A stretch of DNA of 45,371 nucleotides from an uncultured Lachnospiraceae bacterium (GTDB taxonomy: Bacteria; Bacillota; Clostridia; Lachnospirales; Lachnospiraceae). Positions 44,342 through 45,371 of the stretch are shown here, piece by piece. The notes below the pieces were generated by a model, which worked only from the letters and a program-made list of their open reading frames with translations, did not search any database and had not been told where the DNA came from. The position numbers and the translations under genes are program-made. Numbering within the stretch: the first letter of the stretch is position 1; every line of letters begins with the position of its first letter. The stretch lies in assembly GCA_949502235.1 (NCBI GenBank), contig CATBDC010000030.1, forward strand, positions 1-45,371, given 5' to 3'.

Positions 44342-44884
44342 ATGAAAGGGTTTGAACGGAAAAATCAATTATTATCTCTTTGCGGGTTAAATTGCGGACT
44401 GTGTCCTATGCTTTTAGGAAATCATTGCGGTGGCTGCGGGAATGGGAATCAATCATGCAGGATTGCGAAATGCAGTCTTGAACATGGAAAGATGGAATAT
44501 TGTTATGAGTGCGGACAATATCCATGTGAGAAATATGAACATGTTGATGAATATGATTCTTTTATTACCCACAGGCGGCGAAGGACGGATTTAGAAAAAG
44601 CGCGTAGCATGGGCATTGAGCAGTATAATCTTGAGCAGCGGGAAAAAATAAAAATACTTTCCTGGTTGCTTTCTAACTATAATGACGGGCGCAGGAAGAA
44701 TTTCTTTTGTGTGGCAGTCAATTTGTTAGAGCTTTCGGAGATACAGGAAGCGGTGAAACAGATACAATCCAATAACGGATTGTGCTCACTGCCATTTAAG
44801 GAACAGTGTCTGTATGTGGCAGAAGTATTTCAAGGGATTGCTGATAAAAGAGATATAAAATTGAAACTTTTCAAGAAAAAGTAA
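44342..44884 (+). CDS. DUF3795-type cysteine-rich protein
   Basis: A 180-residue protein with a cysteine-rich N-terminal half: LCGLNCGLCPMLLGNHCGGC, then CRIAKCSLEHG and YCYECGQYPCEKYE, a pattern typical of DUF3795 proteins and suggestive of metal or Fe-S binding. The C-terminal half is helical and charged and ends in KKK. The role is unknown. No clear ribosome binding site precedes the ATG. A related but broken gene follows within 90 bases, so this may be a duplicated or paralogous pair. Confidence 0.75.
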   Translation: MKGFERKNQLLSLCGLNCGLCPMLLGNHCGGCGNGNQSCRIAKCSLEHGKMEYCYECGQYPCEKYEHVDEYDSFITHRRRRTDLEKARSMGIEQYNLEQREKIKILSWLLSNYNDGRRKNFFCVAVNLLELSEIQEAVKQIQSNNGLCSLPFKEQCLYVAEVFQGIADKRDIKLKLFKKK

Positions 44885-44971
44885 GGTGTTGAAGGGGATA
44901 AAGCGGCATTGGTGAAGGATATGTTTTTAAGTGGGTTTGGAAAAAGATGAAAATGGGAGGGGCGTTGGTTT

Positions 44972-45219
44972 ATGAAGATGCCGGAAGAGAAGATTGACCC
45001 TATGCTGTTTGCCCCCCCTGCGGGATGAACTGTCTGGTCTGTTATAAGCATTGTTATCATAAAAAGTCTTGCGGTGGCTGCCGGAACAGTGAGTTTGTAG
45101 GCCGGTATGGGCTGGAGAGGTTTATGGAGGGGCAGAAGGAAAAATATATCTGTCCGATATGCGGCGGTGTTATCTCTATTCATGACGGGGAATGTAGTGA
45201 GTGCCAGGAAAAGATTTAA
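44972..45219 (+). pseudogene. broken DUF3795-like gene with frameshift at a C7 tract and internal deletion
   Basis: The start (ATG 44972, with GGGAGG some 17 bases earlier) reads MKMPEEKIDPMLFA and then hits a run of seven C residues (45012-45018), after which the frame closes at TGA. The proper continuation, CGMNCLVCYKHCYHKKSCGG, is in another frame and runs to 45219, ending CPICGGVISIHDGECSECQE. Expected family spelling at the tract is APCG, which needs five C residues. Full relatives also have about 50 more residues, with further cysteines, between SCGGC and the C-terminal zinc-ribbon-like part, so there is an internal deletion as well. Confidence 0.7.
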
Positions 45220-45239
45220 GGCTGGGAAGGTGGAGACAA

Positions 45240-45371
45240 GATGAGAGGTTTTTGGTTGTTGATGCGTACAAGGAATTAGCCAAAGGGCTTGAAGAGCAGG
45301 GGCGTATGACTGATTTTGGCAGAAAGAAAATAGAGGATGCCAAAAAGAACGGCCAATGGGATGCGGTAAAT
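45240..45371 (+). CDS. partial YdeI/OmpD-associated-like protein, cut by the window end
   Basis: The open frame reads DERFLVVDAYKELAKGLEEQ then GRMTDFGRKKIEDAKKNGQW and leaves the window. The GRMT...G...I..AK..G.W pattern matches the middle of YdeI-type bacteriocin-protection proteins. No start codon with a ribosome site is seen, and the usual first 90-100 residues are not present upstream, so the gene is probably 5'-truncated. Confidence 0.4.

Overview
The window reads as a chromosomal segment of a low-to-mid GC Gram-positive anaerobe, most likely a gut Lachnospiraceae (Clostridium cluster XIVa) relative. The pointers are: strong AGGAGG ribosome binding sites; HPr kinase (CcpA-type carbon control); a class III (Firmicutes-type) fructose-1,6-bisphosphatase; a glycyl radical enzyme with its activase; and a yeast/plant-type HisA. 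No rRNA, tRNA, CRISPR array, transposase or integrase was seen.

Layout. (1) 1-2096: ftsH with a good sigma-A promoter, followed by a long inverted repeat (2108-2522). (2) 2732-9071: LacI-regulated locus with a nucleoside hydrolase, a sugar-type ABC importer (binding protein plus two permeases, no ATPase) and an ADP-ribosylglycohydrolase. It looks damaged: the binding protein has no signal peptide and the glycohydrolase gene is frameshifted. (3) 9145-12931: uvrC-hprK-ROK glucokinase. (4) 12976-13525: a complex palindromic element made of two related ~180-nt hairpins around three smaller ones, lying between convergent glucokinase and penicillin-binding protein genes. (5) 13563-25699: housekeeping block of class A PBP, YigZ, hibernation factor HPF, a PsiE-like membrane protein, PAP2 phosphatase, TypA/BipA, a tandem-OB-fold SSB-like protein, DapA, DapB and Fbp. 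(6) 25854-26213: small repetitive lipoprotein. (7) 26285-42595: an IclR regulator divergent from a long carbohydrate locus. That locus holds a CoA-acylating (IolA/MmsA-like) aldehyde dehydrogenase, a 5'-truncated ribulokinase-like remnant on the other strand, a xylose-type ABC importer (binding protein, double ATPase, permease), a split transketolase, a glycyl radical activase and enzyme, a second aldehyde dehydrogenase, an IolB-like isomerase, a mannose-6-phosphate-isomerase-like protein and an IolC-like kinase. (8) 42685-45371: a heavily deleted AAA-ATPase/PD-(D/E)XK gene fossil, an isolated hisA, then a decayed stretch with small unknown ORFs, one intact and one broken DUF3795-type gene, and part of a YdeI-like gene running off the end.

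The most interesting system is region 7. It borrows the lower inositol enzymes (IolA, IolB and IolC types) but lacks inositol dehydrogenase, IolE, IolD and the IolJ aldolase. Instead it carries a two-subunit transketolase and a glycyl radical enzyme with unusual GCWE and GGLS motifs. My inference is that it encodes an uncharacterised anaerobic route for a sugar, polyol or sugar-acid taken up by the xylose-type transporter. The substrate cannot be read from sequence alone. The second notable item is the pair of large structured inverted-repeat elements. In the second one the two paralogous hairpins differ at four stem positions, each compensated in its partner strand.
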